Of a stretch of DNA of 22,295 bases, positions 8,585 through 16,049 are shown one piece after another. The first letter of the stretch is position 1, and every line of letters starts with the position of its first letter. The stretch comes from a virus, in IMG/VR virus record IMGVR_UViG_3300044712_000140, positions 1 through 22,295 of that record; one strand, written 5' to 3'. A program made the position numbers and the translations under genes. Under the pieces are notes generated by a model. That model was not told the DNA's origin. It did not search any database and saw nothing but the letters and a program-made list of their open reading frames with translations.

Positions 8585-11200
8585 TTAGAATTCCTTGTAA
8601 CCGTAGATGGCGTAATCAATGGACATACCGGCAACAGAAGCCTTAATATTCATAATCGTGTTGGCAGTGCCACGAATATTACCCTTGATCTGGTATTCAA
8701 CCATCTGTGTCATAGACGCAGGCAGCCAGATACGGTCAAGTTCAGCAGCAGCATCATCAATAATCAAAGCACCAGCAACAGCAGTAGTGTTGCGGATACG
8801 GATGATATCAATAGCACTGCGTACACCAACGCCCTGAGCAGCCTGAATCTGTGTATCAGTCGTAGTAGCGAAAGCACTGCCCTTAGCTTGCCAACGACTA
8901 AGAGCGTCTGCAGCCGCATCAGCAATAATCAAGCGACCATTAGCATCCATGCGGAAGTTAGCAACATCGCCATCTGCGTAGTCAGTCTGAACACCAGTCC
9001 TAACACGCCCGCCGCCAAGTACAGGATTACCAACAGCAGCAGCAGAGTCAGCAGCATTGCCCTGCACAGCATTACCCGTACCAGACAATGTTGTGCTAGA
9101 CAGTGTTACAGCAATCGTTGAAGAACCTGTAATGTTGACAGGCATCGGTTCAGCAGCAACACCACCGCTATTCTGATCTACTTCAAGACGTACGCGATCA
9201 TACATGCGGAAGTAGTGAATACGAACGTCAGTATTACGAATCGTTGTGCCACCACATGCCGTAGGAGTACCGGGGACAGCACTCAGGTCTTGACCATCAA
9301 GCGGTTCAAGCTCAAGAGTAGTTGTGCTCTGGTAGGCAACACGATAACGACCAACAAGGGATGTCAACTCAACAGCACTAGCAGTCACAAGACCATATGG
9401 AGTAACAGTGTTACCGATTACTTCCGCCCAGTTGCTTGTGGCAACAAGCGAGAGGCGCAGACCATCAGCAGTCTTGGTGTAAGTCTGAATAGCACGATTT
9501 TCAATGGCAGGAATTGAACCACCGTTAACAAGCACTACAAATCCACCATAGCTACTAGCGGTTGTTGTAGCACCGAATGTGACCTGCACATTGTTAGCAT
9601 CAACAACAGCTGTAACCTGAGTGGCAGTTGTCAGATTAGCAAAGTTTGTCTGATCAACGATGCCATAGACAGTAACAAAGCTGCCAGCAGTTAAGCCGTG
9701 ATTGAGAATCGTGAGCGTGGCAACATTTGTACCAGTCTTTACGGCCGCAGTAATCTGACCGACAGGACGCGAGTATGTTGGCAGATTCATTGCACGTACA
9801 CGAATCTTATAACTATAATCAGCAATAGGAATTGGCTCACGACGCAGTGAGGTGCTGCGATCTGTAAGCAGCGTGTCAATATCGCGAGCACGGTAAAGCA
9901 ATCGCTTGCTCGTATGTTCCATGTGCCAGCTTCCCTTTGTACGGAAAGGCTGTACATAGTTCAACGAAGCATAGTTAACACCGCCTTCGTTAGGAATGAT
10001 TGCTGTATCCTGAGTATTACCAGGGTTCAATGCAACCAATCGTGTACGAGGGTCATCGTTACGTGACCAAACATCACAGTTACCAGCACTAGCACCATAC
10101 CAGCGATAGCCAGCACCAAAGCGCGCATCTCCAGAAAGTCTGATTTGCGTTACAGTAGCAGTTGTAACAGGATCATATGTACCGTTAGCAAGTGTAGAGC
10201 TGATATTATAGCTAGTAGGACTCAGGATGCTTGTAACAATAGCTTGGCTAATGTTGAGACGAGAATCACTTGACCCACTAATGTATACATAATCACCAGG
10301 ACGCTTATTATGCGTCGTAGTAGTGTTGATTGTCCACACGTTAGATGTAACACTGATTGTGCCACTGATTGTGTCTGTCGTTGCAGGGCTATCAGTAAGA
10401 ACAGCATCTGCACCATCGACACCAACAAGTTCAACTGAGATGTTTTGGCTGGCAAGACGCTGTGAAAGTGTCAGACCGAATTCAACCTCGTAAGGAACTT
10501 TGTAGCTACCTACTGATTGTGCAATCCATTCATTACCGGGATTACCAACAGCGGGCAAGCTAATCACAAGATAGCTGGCACCAGCGACATTACCGTCAAT
10601 GCGGCTACGTGTCAGTATACCACCAGATTCAGTTGGATATACCCACTTAGTAGCATCTTTAGATGTATACCCATCGCGAAACTTATCACGAGTATTGCCA
10701 ACAGTCTGCTTACTGTTTGTAGCATCTGTTGTAACACTCAGTGCATCACGAAGAGCTTTGAGAATCGCAATTACACTACCATTGCCAGTGGGAGCAGCAG
10801 CATCGGTTGTAGCACCCTCTGCAACGTCAGCACCATCAGCAATAGTGGCTGCACCGCCACCACCTCCACCGCCACCAGCACCAGCCGGAGACGAAGGAAG
10901 ACCCATTGGAAGTCCGTCAACAACTTTCAAAGCCTGAATGCGAAGTGTACCATTTGTACTAGACCGAGTTACAAATTGTTCGTTGTCAGAGAAGCGTCCA
11001 AGATTATATGGCTGGCCAGCCCCAACGGGGATATATTGACCAGACAAAATATCACGGAACTCCCAATCAACAGATCCAACAATTTGGAAATAGTCAATAC
11101 CGGCGTCTTTAGTGTTAACAAGCGTAACAAGATCAGCAGTAGCCGTTGTCGACGCATTTTCGATTTCGCCAAACGCAGCGAACGTAATTGATTGTGGCAT
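8585..11200 (-). CDS. Large accessory virion structural protein (871 aa)
   Basis: An 871-residue protein between the tail tube gene and the chaperone genes, a place where many siphoviruses have no large gene. It begins with a compact domain (1-100), then a Gly linker with eight consecutive glycines, then VAEGATTDAAAPTGNGSVIA and ILKALRDAL, a stretch often seen in virion-associated proteins. Two segments (around 280-350, with THNKRPGDYVYISGSSDSRL; and around 490-560, with LNHGLTAGSFVTVYGIVDQT) look like repeated beta domains of the FCCH-like type (H-x-L-x-x-G-x-x-V-x-V-x-G). The rest is beta-rich and Thr/Ser-rich; the last 110 residues form a second compact domain. Probably a tail-tube or capsid decoration or adsorption accessory. 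ATG 11198-11200 has AAAGGG 5 bases upstream. Confidence 0.8.
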   Translation of the reverse strand: MPQSITFAAFGEIENASTTATADLVTLVNTKDAGIDYFQIVGSVDWEFRDILSGQYIPVGAGQPYNLGRFSDNEQFVTRSSTNGTLRIQALKVVDGLPMGLPSSPAGAGGGGGGGGAATIADGADVAEGATTDAAAPTGNGSVIAILKALRDALSVTTDATNSKQTVGNTRDKFRDGYTSKDATKWVYPTESGGILTRSRIDGNVAGASYLVISLPAVGNPGNEWIAQSVGSYKVPYEVEFGLTLSQRLASQNISVELVGVDGADAVLTDSPATTDTISGTISVTSNVWTINTTTTHNKRPGDYVYISGSSDSRLNISQAIVTSILSPTSYNISSTLANGTYDPVTTATVTQIRLSGDARFGAGYRWYGASAGNCDVWSRNDDPRTRLVALNPGNTQDTAIIPNEGGVNYASLNYVQPFRTKGSWHMEHTSKRLLYRARDIDTLLTDRSTSLRREPIPIADYSYKIRVRAMNLPTYSRPVGQITAAVKTGTNVATLTILNHGLTAGSFVTVYGIVDQTNFANLTTATQVTAVVDANNVQVTFGATTTASSYGGFVVLVNGGSIPAIENRAIQTYTKTADGLRLSLVATSNWAEVIGNTVTPYGLVTASAVELTSLVGRYRVAYQSTTTLELEPLDGQDLSAVPGTPTACGGTTIRNTDVRIHYFRMYDRVRLEVDQNSGGVAAEPMPVNITGSSTIAVTLSSTTLSGTGNAVQGNAADSAAAVGNPVLGGGRVRTGVQTDYADGDVANFRMDANGRLIIADAAADALSRWQAKGSAFATTTDTQIQAAQGVGVRSAIDIIRIRNTTAVAGALIIDDAAAELDRIWLPASMTQMVEYQIKGNIRGTANTIMNIKASVAGMSIDYAIYGYKEF

Positions 11201-11221
11201 GTGTGCCCTTTCAAAGGCTGC

Positions 11222-11245
11222 TACCCGGTACTTGCGTACCGGGTA
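11222..11245 (-). other. Intergenic hairpin, 10-bp perfect stem
   Basis: TACCCGGTAC (11222-11231) and GTACCGGGTA (11236-11245) form a stem with a 4-base loop. It lies 9 bases after the tube stop (context TAATCAACC) and just upstream of the 871-residue gene's ribosome site. No U-tract follows on the transcript. Confidence 0.65.
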
Positions 11246-11254
11246 TTAGGTTGA

Positions 11255-12001
11255 TTAGTTCACACCAACCGCAGTCACAGTCGTGCTACGTGTGATTGTA
11301 GCCTGAGTCTGGTTGCACTTGCCAGAGACGCTGATCTGACCATTGCGCAGATCCGGGCTGAACTCTTCCCAGCGGAAGTCTTCCAGTGCAATCTTTTCCT
11401 TGTCAGTGCCGGAGCAGTTCGGGCTGTAGAAGATCTGAATATTGACCGCATAGGGACGGCAAGTATCAGGATCGGAGCTACGCCACGTGGAGGCCGCACC
11501 CTGCTGCTTGAGTGCATCACGGACCGACGGAAGAACGCCGGTTCCCTTGATATAATCCCAGACGAACTGCATGCTGACATCCATGGGAACCTGATCGCCT
11601 TCGCGAACGTCATCAAGACGACCGCGATCAAGGATGTACTCCATGTTGCGCTTCTCGGAGAAGGTCAGATTACCTTCACCGACCTTGACAGTCAGGCTGT
11701 TGATCTTGCCTGTGAAGCTGATCGCCTGATTATCGGTGACAGCCACAATCAAGCCAGGAGCAGCGATAGTAACGCTGGTTGTATTGCCGGTTGTTTCGAT
11801 GTGTGACAGGATTGTATACTTGTTCGCACCGATAACAAGCTGACCGCCAGTGTCAACAGCACCGACGATGTTGTCAACAAGCAGAGTGGTTGCATTGATA
11901 GCGTAGCCAGCAACGTTATTAATCAAGCCAGTGAGTGTGTAGTTATCGCCACCGTCTGTGATGGTGATATCAGCGTACTTGAGATCAATCTTTGTGCTCA
12001 T
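11255..12001 (-). CDS. Major tail tube protein
   Basis: A 248-residue protein that should polymerise into the non-contractile tail tube. The N-terminal half is beta-rich and Gly/Thr-rich (possible Ig-like or insert domain, about 15-95). The C-terminal half carries VKVGEGNLTFSEKRNMEYIL, RGRLDDVREGDQVPMDVSMQ and FVWDYI, a pattern I associate with siphophage tail tube proteins. Three cysteines occur late in the protein. ATG 11999-12001 has GAAAGG about 8 bases upstream, inside a small hairpin (TGCCT-GAA-AGGCA on the transcript). The gene ends TAATCAAC, followed by a hairpin. Position, after the head-tail completion genes and before the chaperones, supports the call. Confidence 0.88.
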   Translation of the reverse strand: MSTKIDLKYADITITDGGDNYTLTGLINNVAGYAINATTLLVDNIVGAVDTGGQLVIGANKYTILSHIETTGNTTSVTIAAPGLIVAVTDNQAISFTGKINSLTVKVGEGNLTFSEKRNMEYILDRGRLDDVREGDQVPMDVSMQFVWDYIKGTGVLPSVRDALKQQGAASTWRSSDPDTCRPYAVNIQIFYSPNCSGTDKEKIALEDFRWEEFSPDLRNGQISVSGKCNQTQATITRSTTVTAVGVN

Positions 12002-12006
12002 TTGAG

Positions 12007-12019
12007 TGCCTTTCAGGCA
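12007..12019 (-). promoter_or_regulatory. Ribosome site of tail tube gene embedded in a small hairpin
   Basis: On the transcript TGCCT-GAA-AGGCA is a 5-bp stem with a GAA loop; the ribosome-binding AAAGG is half in the loop and half in the stem, 8 bases before ATG. The major capsid gene has the same arrangement. Confidence 0.5.
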
Positions 12020-12492
12020 GTAAGTTGGATTCTGTAATGGCCTTCGACTGATGCTTGCACGATGCCAGTATCAGTTTTTATCTGTCCGTAATGATTAATC
12101 TGCACTCGTTCTCTCTTACCAATATCTTGTATAAGGTCAAGACAGCCGATCTGCGTAGTGGGCGCATCACCAGGACCGTCACCATACATAAAAACTGGTA
12201 TTGTAACAAATGTAGAAGCAATCTTACCACAGAGTCTCTGGATGCGGTGGTAATCACCATCAGTTTTTGAGCAAGAAATCAGTATTGAGACTTCACTGTA
12301 AAGCTCCCAGTAATCTTTACTGACCTCTGTGCCATATGGACCATCAATGCGAAGTTCTACAACAGATTCAGCAGACATGTTTCTGCGTTGCTGACCTTCA
12401 ATGAAAAACTCAGCGCCTGTTGGTTTGTTTGTATCGAAATGCTTCGATATTGAAGCAAAGATCCAACGTGGCCAATTCTCGTTCATAGCCAT
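12013..12492 (-). CDS. Tail terminator / tail-completion-like protein
   Basis: A 159-residue soluble protein just before the tail tube gene, the usual slot for a tail terminator. The sequence (PRWIFASISKHFD, then VVELRIDGPYGTEVSKDYW, SEVSILISCSK and HYRIQLTA) has the alternating beta/alpha pattern of terminators, which cap the tube and join it to the neck. ATG 12490-12492 has GGAG 7 bases upstream and starts 1 base after the previous stop; an in-frame ATG two codons later is possible. The assignment is by position and layout rather than by a diagnostic motif. Confidence 0.7.
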   Translation of the reverse strand: MAMNENWPRWIFASISKHFDTNKPTGAEFFIEGQQRRNMSAESVVELRIDGPYGTEVSKDYWELYSEVSILISCSKTDGDYHRIQRLCGKIASTFVTIPVFMYGDGPGDAPTTQIGCLDLIQDIGKRERVQINHYGQIKTDTGIVQASVEGHYRIQLTA

Positions 12493-12493
12493 G

Positions 12494-12931
12494 TTAGTCT
12501 CCGTTCACATCTAATATTGGAGTTGAGGGTTCAACCATCTTTGCAGCAACCATATAGTTGCCTTCAAAGTCAGTTGTTTTAACAATTTCGTAACGTCGTG
12601 TATCGATTACTAGATGATCAACGCTGGTTGGTGGCGCCTTCACATCACGATAATCAAAGAGCACAACAGTTGTATTTTCTTCGAACAATCCGCCATATCC
12701 AAAGTTTTTATTTGATGCAATGTATGCCAAATCATACACTGATGTGCGTGCTTTTTCAGGAGGCATTACAATTGCACGCCTAACAGCTGTCACGTCAAAC
12801 GATCTAAGAATTTTGCCAGTTGTAACATCGTTAGTGTCTGCTACGGGATGCCTGACGTACACCAGACGACCGTAACGATATTTTAGTTGGTACAGCGTGT
12901 CTTTGGTGTTGCGTCGGTTATTCCCGAACAT
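12494..12931 (-). CDS. Head-tail joining / head closure-like protein
   Basis: A 145-residue protein. Features are RYGRLVYVRHPVADTNDVTT, AIVMPPEKARTS and NFGYGGLFEENTTVVLFDYR followed by VIDTRRYEIVKTTDFEGNYM. The DTRRYEIV-and-acidic pattern resembles head-closure or adaptor proteins, which seal the neck after packaging. ATG 12929-12931 follows the previous stop by 2 bases (context TAATCATG). No membrane segment. Together with the next gene it bridges the capsid and tube modules. The family-level call is moderate; the exact position in the connector stack cannot be read from sequence. Confidence 0.68.
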   Translation of the reverse strand: MFGNNRRNTKDTLYQLKYRYGRLVYVRHPVADTNDVTTGKILRSFDVTAVRRAIVMPPEKARTSVYDLAYIASNKNFGYGGLFEENTTVVLFDYRDVKAPPTSVDHLVIDTRRYEIVKTTDFEGNYMVAAKMVEPSTPILDVNGD

Positions 12932-12933
12932 GA

Positions 12934-13320
12934 TTACCTGCTCTTCTTTATTTCTCGTGTCGAGTCATCATCTTGTTGAACCATATGATCATGCATCTCA
13001 ACAGATGTTGGTTCATACGTTTCAATAAGAATCTTGTGAGTCTCACGAGCTTTGACAATGATTTCTTGATTATCCTTAAGTTCTTTACGGTAATCAGTGA
13101 TTATACCTTTTACAAGGTCATCAAGCTTTTTATTGAGCGCAACCTTCTCTTTTTGGTCTGCTTGATACCGCAGATAATCTCTGACGATGAAGTAGACAAG
13201 TATTGCACCAACAACGCCAAACGTTTTGGCTAAGTCCACCCACTCATTAAGATTATCCATTGGCAGAGCAGCACTTGCAGCAACGACTAGACTAGCCGCT
13301 ATGTCAGGAATCACTCGCAT
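12934..13320 (-). CDS. Small membrane-anchored protein with charged C-terminal helix (holin-like candidate)
   Basis: A 128-residue protein starting at ATG 13318-13320, with GGAG 7 bases upstream. An in-frame ATG at 13434 would add 38 residues but would overlap the capsid gene and a 17-bp hairpin, so I reject it. Residues 5-19 are mildly hydrophobic (IAASLVVAASAALP); residues 34-46 form a clear membrane segment (FGVVGAILVYFIV), followed by a long charged helix (DYLRYQADQKEKVALNKKLD, KGIITDYRKELKDNQEI). A short N-terminal membrane segment plus a charged, coiled-coil-like tail is the layout of BhlA/UviB-type holins and of some phage membrane proteins. Position between the capsid and connector genes is unusual for a holin. 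Function is not established. Confidence 0.65.
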   Translation of the reverse strand: MRVIPDIAASLVVAASAALPMDNLNEWVDLAKTFGVVGAILVYFIVRDYLRYQADQKEKVALNKKLDDLVKGIITDYRKELKDNQEIIVKARETHKILIETYEPTSVEMHDHMVQQDDDSTREIKKSR

Positions 13321-13339
13321 TTGTGTTCTCCAGGCAAGG

Positions 13340-13378
13340 AGCATGTGCAGTAAGATTACACATCTTACTGCACATGCT
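13340..13378 (-). other. Intergenic hairpin after the major capsid gene, 17-bp perfect stem
   Basis: Arms 13340-13356 and 13362-13378 are perfectly complementary (core GCATGTGCAGTAAGAT with ATCTTACTGCACATGC), with a 5-base loop (13357-13361). It lies 6 bases after the capsid gene stop TAA (13385-13387, context TAATCAACT). The transcript has no U-tract after it, so it is not an intrinsic terminator; a stabilising or processing role for an abundant mRNA is plausible. Confidence 0.75.
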
Positions 13379-13384
13379 AGTTGA

Positions 13385-14764
13385 TTACCCGAGGACAGGA
13401 ACGCCGAGGTTCTGGTCAAGAACCTTGATGCCACCGAGGATATCGACAGTCACAAGGTGACCCTGCTTCTCACCATTGTAGGTGATGGTGATACGCAGCG
13501 ACAAGCCGTTGAAGTTGGCAACGAACGAACGAGCGCCAGTGCCAGGCTTCGGAGTGGCCAGAGGACGAGTCACGAGAGCGATGGCATTGCGATGGAACGC
13601 GAAGCCATACTCACCAGCCGGAGCCACGCCAACGATGGCGTTGTCAGCAGCGGCTGCATCCAGAGGACGATCCAGAGCGATACCAGTCAGCGACGGAACG
13701 CCGACTGCACCGTAGATTGTGCCACCTACGCTGATACCCTGAGCAGCCTTGGGAGCAACTGTGAAACCGTCGATCACAAGGTCTTCATCGAAGCCAGCAG
13801 CATAGCCAGCACCGAGGTTGATCGCACCAGCAACGTAGTGCACCACGGGAGTTGCATTGGCAACAGCCTTGGTCAAACCGCCAGCGATAGTGATCTGAGT
13901 AGGAGTAGCACCGCCGACAGTGGCAGTCACGAGGTACGGACGACCGCCAATCTGAACCCACGCACCGTTGGCAATCGCGGCAGCGAAGCCGTTGACTGTC
14001 AGAGCGGTAGCACCGATCGGGTAGCCGCCGGCCGCGTTGATTGCGCCGGTTGTGGTTGTATTACCAGCAGCGATTGACGGGGCAATCTGGGACATGATGA
14101 TGTCGAAGCCCAGCTTGCGGATGAGCTGACCGTTCTTGACAGCCGAATCTGTCATGTTCTTTTCGGCGTTCAGGAAGTTGATGTCGTTGAGCAGAGCACC
14201 TTCCATGTTCGGAGTGATGATCAGATTACGCTCGCCGGGCATATCCGGGCAGTAGAGCGCATTCAGCTTCTCACGGGCCGCGACGAGGGTCGTGCGGTCA
14301 ATATCAGTAGCCAGTGTGCCGACAGCGTTGGGCAGGAACTGGTAGAACTGGGCCGCGATGGTTTCGTCAATGCGACGAGCCAGCGACAGCACCGCCGGGT
14401 ACAGGTATTCCTGGACCAGCGACTTCATGGACTTCGATTCCTCACCATCACGGATCAGGAACGAGGTGTGGATCTGCTGATCAAGCTTGATCGGAACGTT
14501 GGTGGCAGTCGCATCCTGAATAGTGACGCTGCTGTTGACATTCTTGCGCTTGGCAGTGAACTTGGCCGGACGGCGTGTATTCACCACGTCGCCAAACTGC
14601 TGAATTTCGTTCTCGAAGTCACGATGAACGAGGTTGCCGAGCACAAGATTGGCTTCAAGAATCATCAGCGATTCCTGCGCCCAGACTTCGGGAATGAAAG
14701 CATCAACATCGTTGGCATAAGCCATGGCAATGATTGTACGAGCGAGAACGTTGAGACGAGTCAT
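13385..14764 (-). CDS. Major capsid protein (P22 gp5 / HK97 fold)
   Basis: A 459-residue coat protein. After a 16-19 residue leader (MTRLNVLARTIIAMAYAN) comes DVDAFIPEVWAQESLMILEA, then NLVHRDFENEIQQFGDVVNT, a pattern typical of P22-like coat proteins. Residues 160-200 contain ERNLIITPNMEGALLND. Between about 235 and 330 lies a Gly/Ala/Thr-rich insert (IGATALTVNGF, VQIGGRPYLV) resembling a surface-exposed Ig-like domain. The C-terminus has FAFHRNAIALVTRPLATPKP. ATG 14762-14764 has AAAGGG about 8 bases upstream, inside a small hairpin. It follows the scaffold gene by 30 bp, as expected for a scaffold-coat pair, and ends TAATCAAC followed by a strong hairpin. Confidence 0.92.
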   Translation of the reverse strand: MTRLNVLARTIIAMAYANDVDAFIPEVWAQESLMILEANLVLGNLVHRDFENEIQQFGDVVNTRRPAKFTAKRKNVNSSVTIQDATATNVPIKLDQQIHTSFLIRDGEESKSMKSLVQEYLYPAVLSLARRIDETIAAQFYQFLPNAVGTLATDIDRTTLVAAREKLNALYCPDMPGERNLIITPNMEGALLNDINFLNAEKNMTDSAVKNGQLIRKLGFDIIMSQIAPSIAAGNTTTTGAINAAGGYPIGATALTVNGFAAAIANGAWVQIGGRPYLVTATVGGATPTQITIAGGLTKAVANATPVVHYVAGAINLGAGYAAGFDEDLVIDGFTVAPKAAQGISVGGTIYGAVGVPSLTGIALDRPLDAAAADNAIVGVAPAGEYGFAFHRNAIALVTRPLATPKPGTGARSFVANFNGLSLRITITYNGEKQGHLVTVDILGGIKVLDQNLGVPVLG

Positions 14765-14770
14765 GTGATT

Positions 14771-14783
14771 ACCCTTTCAGGGT
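14771..14783 (-). promoter_or_regulatory. Ribosome site of major capsid gene embedded in a small hairpin
   Basis: On the transcript ACCCT-GAA-AGGGT is a 5-bp stem with a GAA loop; the ribosome-binding AAAGGG overlaps the loop and the 3' arm, 7 bases before ATG 14762-14764. The tail tube gene carries the same arrangement. Confidence 0.5.
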
Positions 14784-14794
14784 GTCTGAGTTGA

Positions 14795-15586
14795 TTAGAG
14801 GGACATCTTCTTACGGGCTTCGCGATAAGCGACAGGATCATGAGCAACCGATGCCAGTGTTGTACCACCGCCAGAGCCGCCACCACGGTTCTGACCGCCA
14901 ATACCACCAGTACCAGTACCCTTGAAAAGATTCATGTAGTTTGAATCTTCCTTCATCTTCTTGATTGCATCACCAACCGGGAGATCAAGTTTGACAGGCT
15001 TGCCCTTATCATCCTTTGTCTGGTAAGTCACGACAGTTTCATACTCACCTGTCGGCTTACCGTCTTCGAGAACCTCGACGAGTCGAGTATTAGGCCGCAA
15101 AATCGCGACCAGTTGCTGAGGATTAATGGCTTCGTTAGTAGCCGCCTCAGAGATAATGGATCCGTTAATCGTCTTTTCTGTAAAGCGAGTTTTCCAGGTA
15201 TTGGCTTCACTGGTAAGCTGATCACGTTCCTGAGCAGCTCTCTTGGCAGCCTTGTCCTGTTCCTGCTTCATCAACTCTTCTTTGGTCATAAGAGTCTTGG
15301 ACAGTTCTGTGACACGGTTTTCAAGATCCAGCTTCTCTTGTTCAGTCAACGTAGACCGTCCACGAAGTGCATCAATTTCACCAACCAGCTTTTTCTGCGT
15401 TTCGGTAGCCTTGCGACGTTCCTCAGCAGCGACACGATTCAAGTCTTCCTGTGTGAAAGTCTTGGGAGTGCCTTCACCACCGCCGGTGCCAGTGTTGGCA
15501 CCAGTGTTGGCACCTGTGCCTTCGCCTTCGTTTGCATAGGCCATGATAAGGAGTGTGGCCACAAGTTTGATATTGAGAGCGTTCAT
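14795..15586 (-). CDS. Capsid scaffolding protein
   Basis: A 263-residue protein directly upstream of the major capsid gene. It has a Gly/Thr linker (GANTGANTGTGGGEGTPK), then a long, highly charged helix (TFTQEDLNRVAAEERRKATE to AAQERDQL, about 42-127) of the kind seen in scaffolds, and a basic, Gly-rich C-terminus ending RKKMSL; P22 scaffold uses a basic C-terminal end to bind coat, so a similar role is likely. It assembles inside the procapsid and is lost on packaging. ATG 15584-15586 has AGGAAG about 5 bases upstream. Its first 20 residues (MNALNIKLVATLLIMAYANE) resemble the leader of the capsid protein (see findings). No protease motif. Confidence 0.82.
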   Translation of the reverse strand: MNALNIKLVATLLIMAYANEGEGTGANTGANTGTGGGEGTPKTFTQEDLNRVAAEERRKATETQKKLVGEIDALRGRSTLTEQEKLDLENRVTELSKTLMTKEELMKQEQDKAAKRAAQERDQLTSEANTWKTRFTEKTINGSIISEAATNEAINPQQLVAILRPNTRLVEVLEDGKPTGEYETVVTYQTKDDKGKPVKLDLPVGDAIKKMKEDSNYMNLFKGTGTGGIGGQNRGGGSGGGTTLASVAHDPVAYREARKKMSL

Positions 15587-15605
15587 TTTGTTCTTCCTAG
15601 CTGTG

Positions 15606-16049
15606 CTAGTTGGCCCTTACGAGAGTAACAGAGCGATTATCACGTAGCCAAGGCAACACAAGTCGCCATGCTGCGATACTCGGCACACCGGCCAGGATGT
15701 GCTCAGTCATCTGCGATCTATCGAAGGTGTTTTTTACTTGGCCGAATTCCTCTTTGGTGTTTGACAGATTCTTGATTTCAAGATCAGGGTCAATACCGTC
15801 AAGCAGCGATAAAGCTAACTCACAACAAGCCTGCTGTATAGCATCTGGAATCACAGTGGCCTTAAAACGTGGCCATTCATCTTCTTGTGTTGGACTTGTC
15901 TTGTCGTCGACATAGTTCAACCGATTAAGCAGCATACTAGCATGAGACAGAGCTTTTGTCTTTGTAGGTGTATCGGCTGTATCCCATGCTTCTGTATGCA
16001 ATCGCTTACAAAAGTAAGCTGCGGCGTAGGTAACGTCAGTGTAGCTCAT
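15606..16049 (-). CDS. Head-tail adaptor (gp6-like / DnaT-like connector)
   Basis: A 147-residue protein between the portal and scaffold genes. The opening (MSYTDVTYAAAYFCKRLHTE, AWDTADTPTKTKALSHASML, LNRLNYVDDK) matches the common adaptor pattern of a YFxxRLHTEAW helix followed by a KxxALxxAxxxL helix; such proteins are often annotated as DnaT-like or gp6-like. It should bind under the portal and recruit the stopper. The start overlaps the portal stop by ATGA (16046-16049). Position between portal and scaffold, rather than after the capsid gene, is slightly unusual. The stop TAG (15606-15608) lies inside a small inverted repeat just before the scaffold ribosome site. Confidence 0.82.
   Translation of the reverse strand: MSYTDVTYAAAYFCKRLHTEAWDTADTPTKTKALSHASMLLNRLNYVDDKTSPTQEDEWPRFKATVIPDAIQQACCELALSLLDGIDPDLEIKNLSNTKEEFGQVKNTFDRSQMTEHILAGVPSIAAWRLVLPWLRDNRSVTLVRAN

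Noticed and set aside
8139-13378. Intergenic hairpins as intrinsic terminators
   Set aside because: None is followed by a U-tract on the transcript, and downstream genes clearly belong to the same module.
13321-13434. Upstream start for the membrane protein (166 aa)
   Set aside because: It would overlap the capsid gene end and a 17-bp hairpin; ATG 13318-13320 has a better ribosome site.
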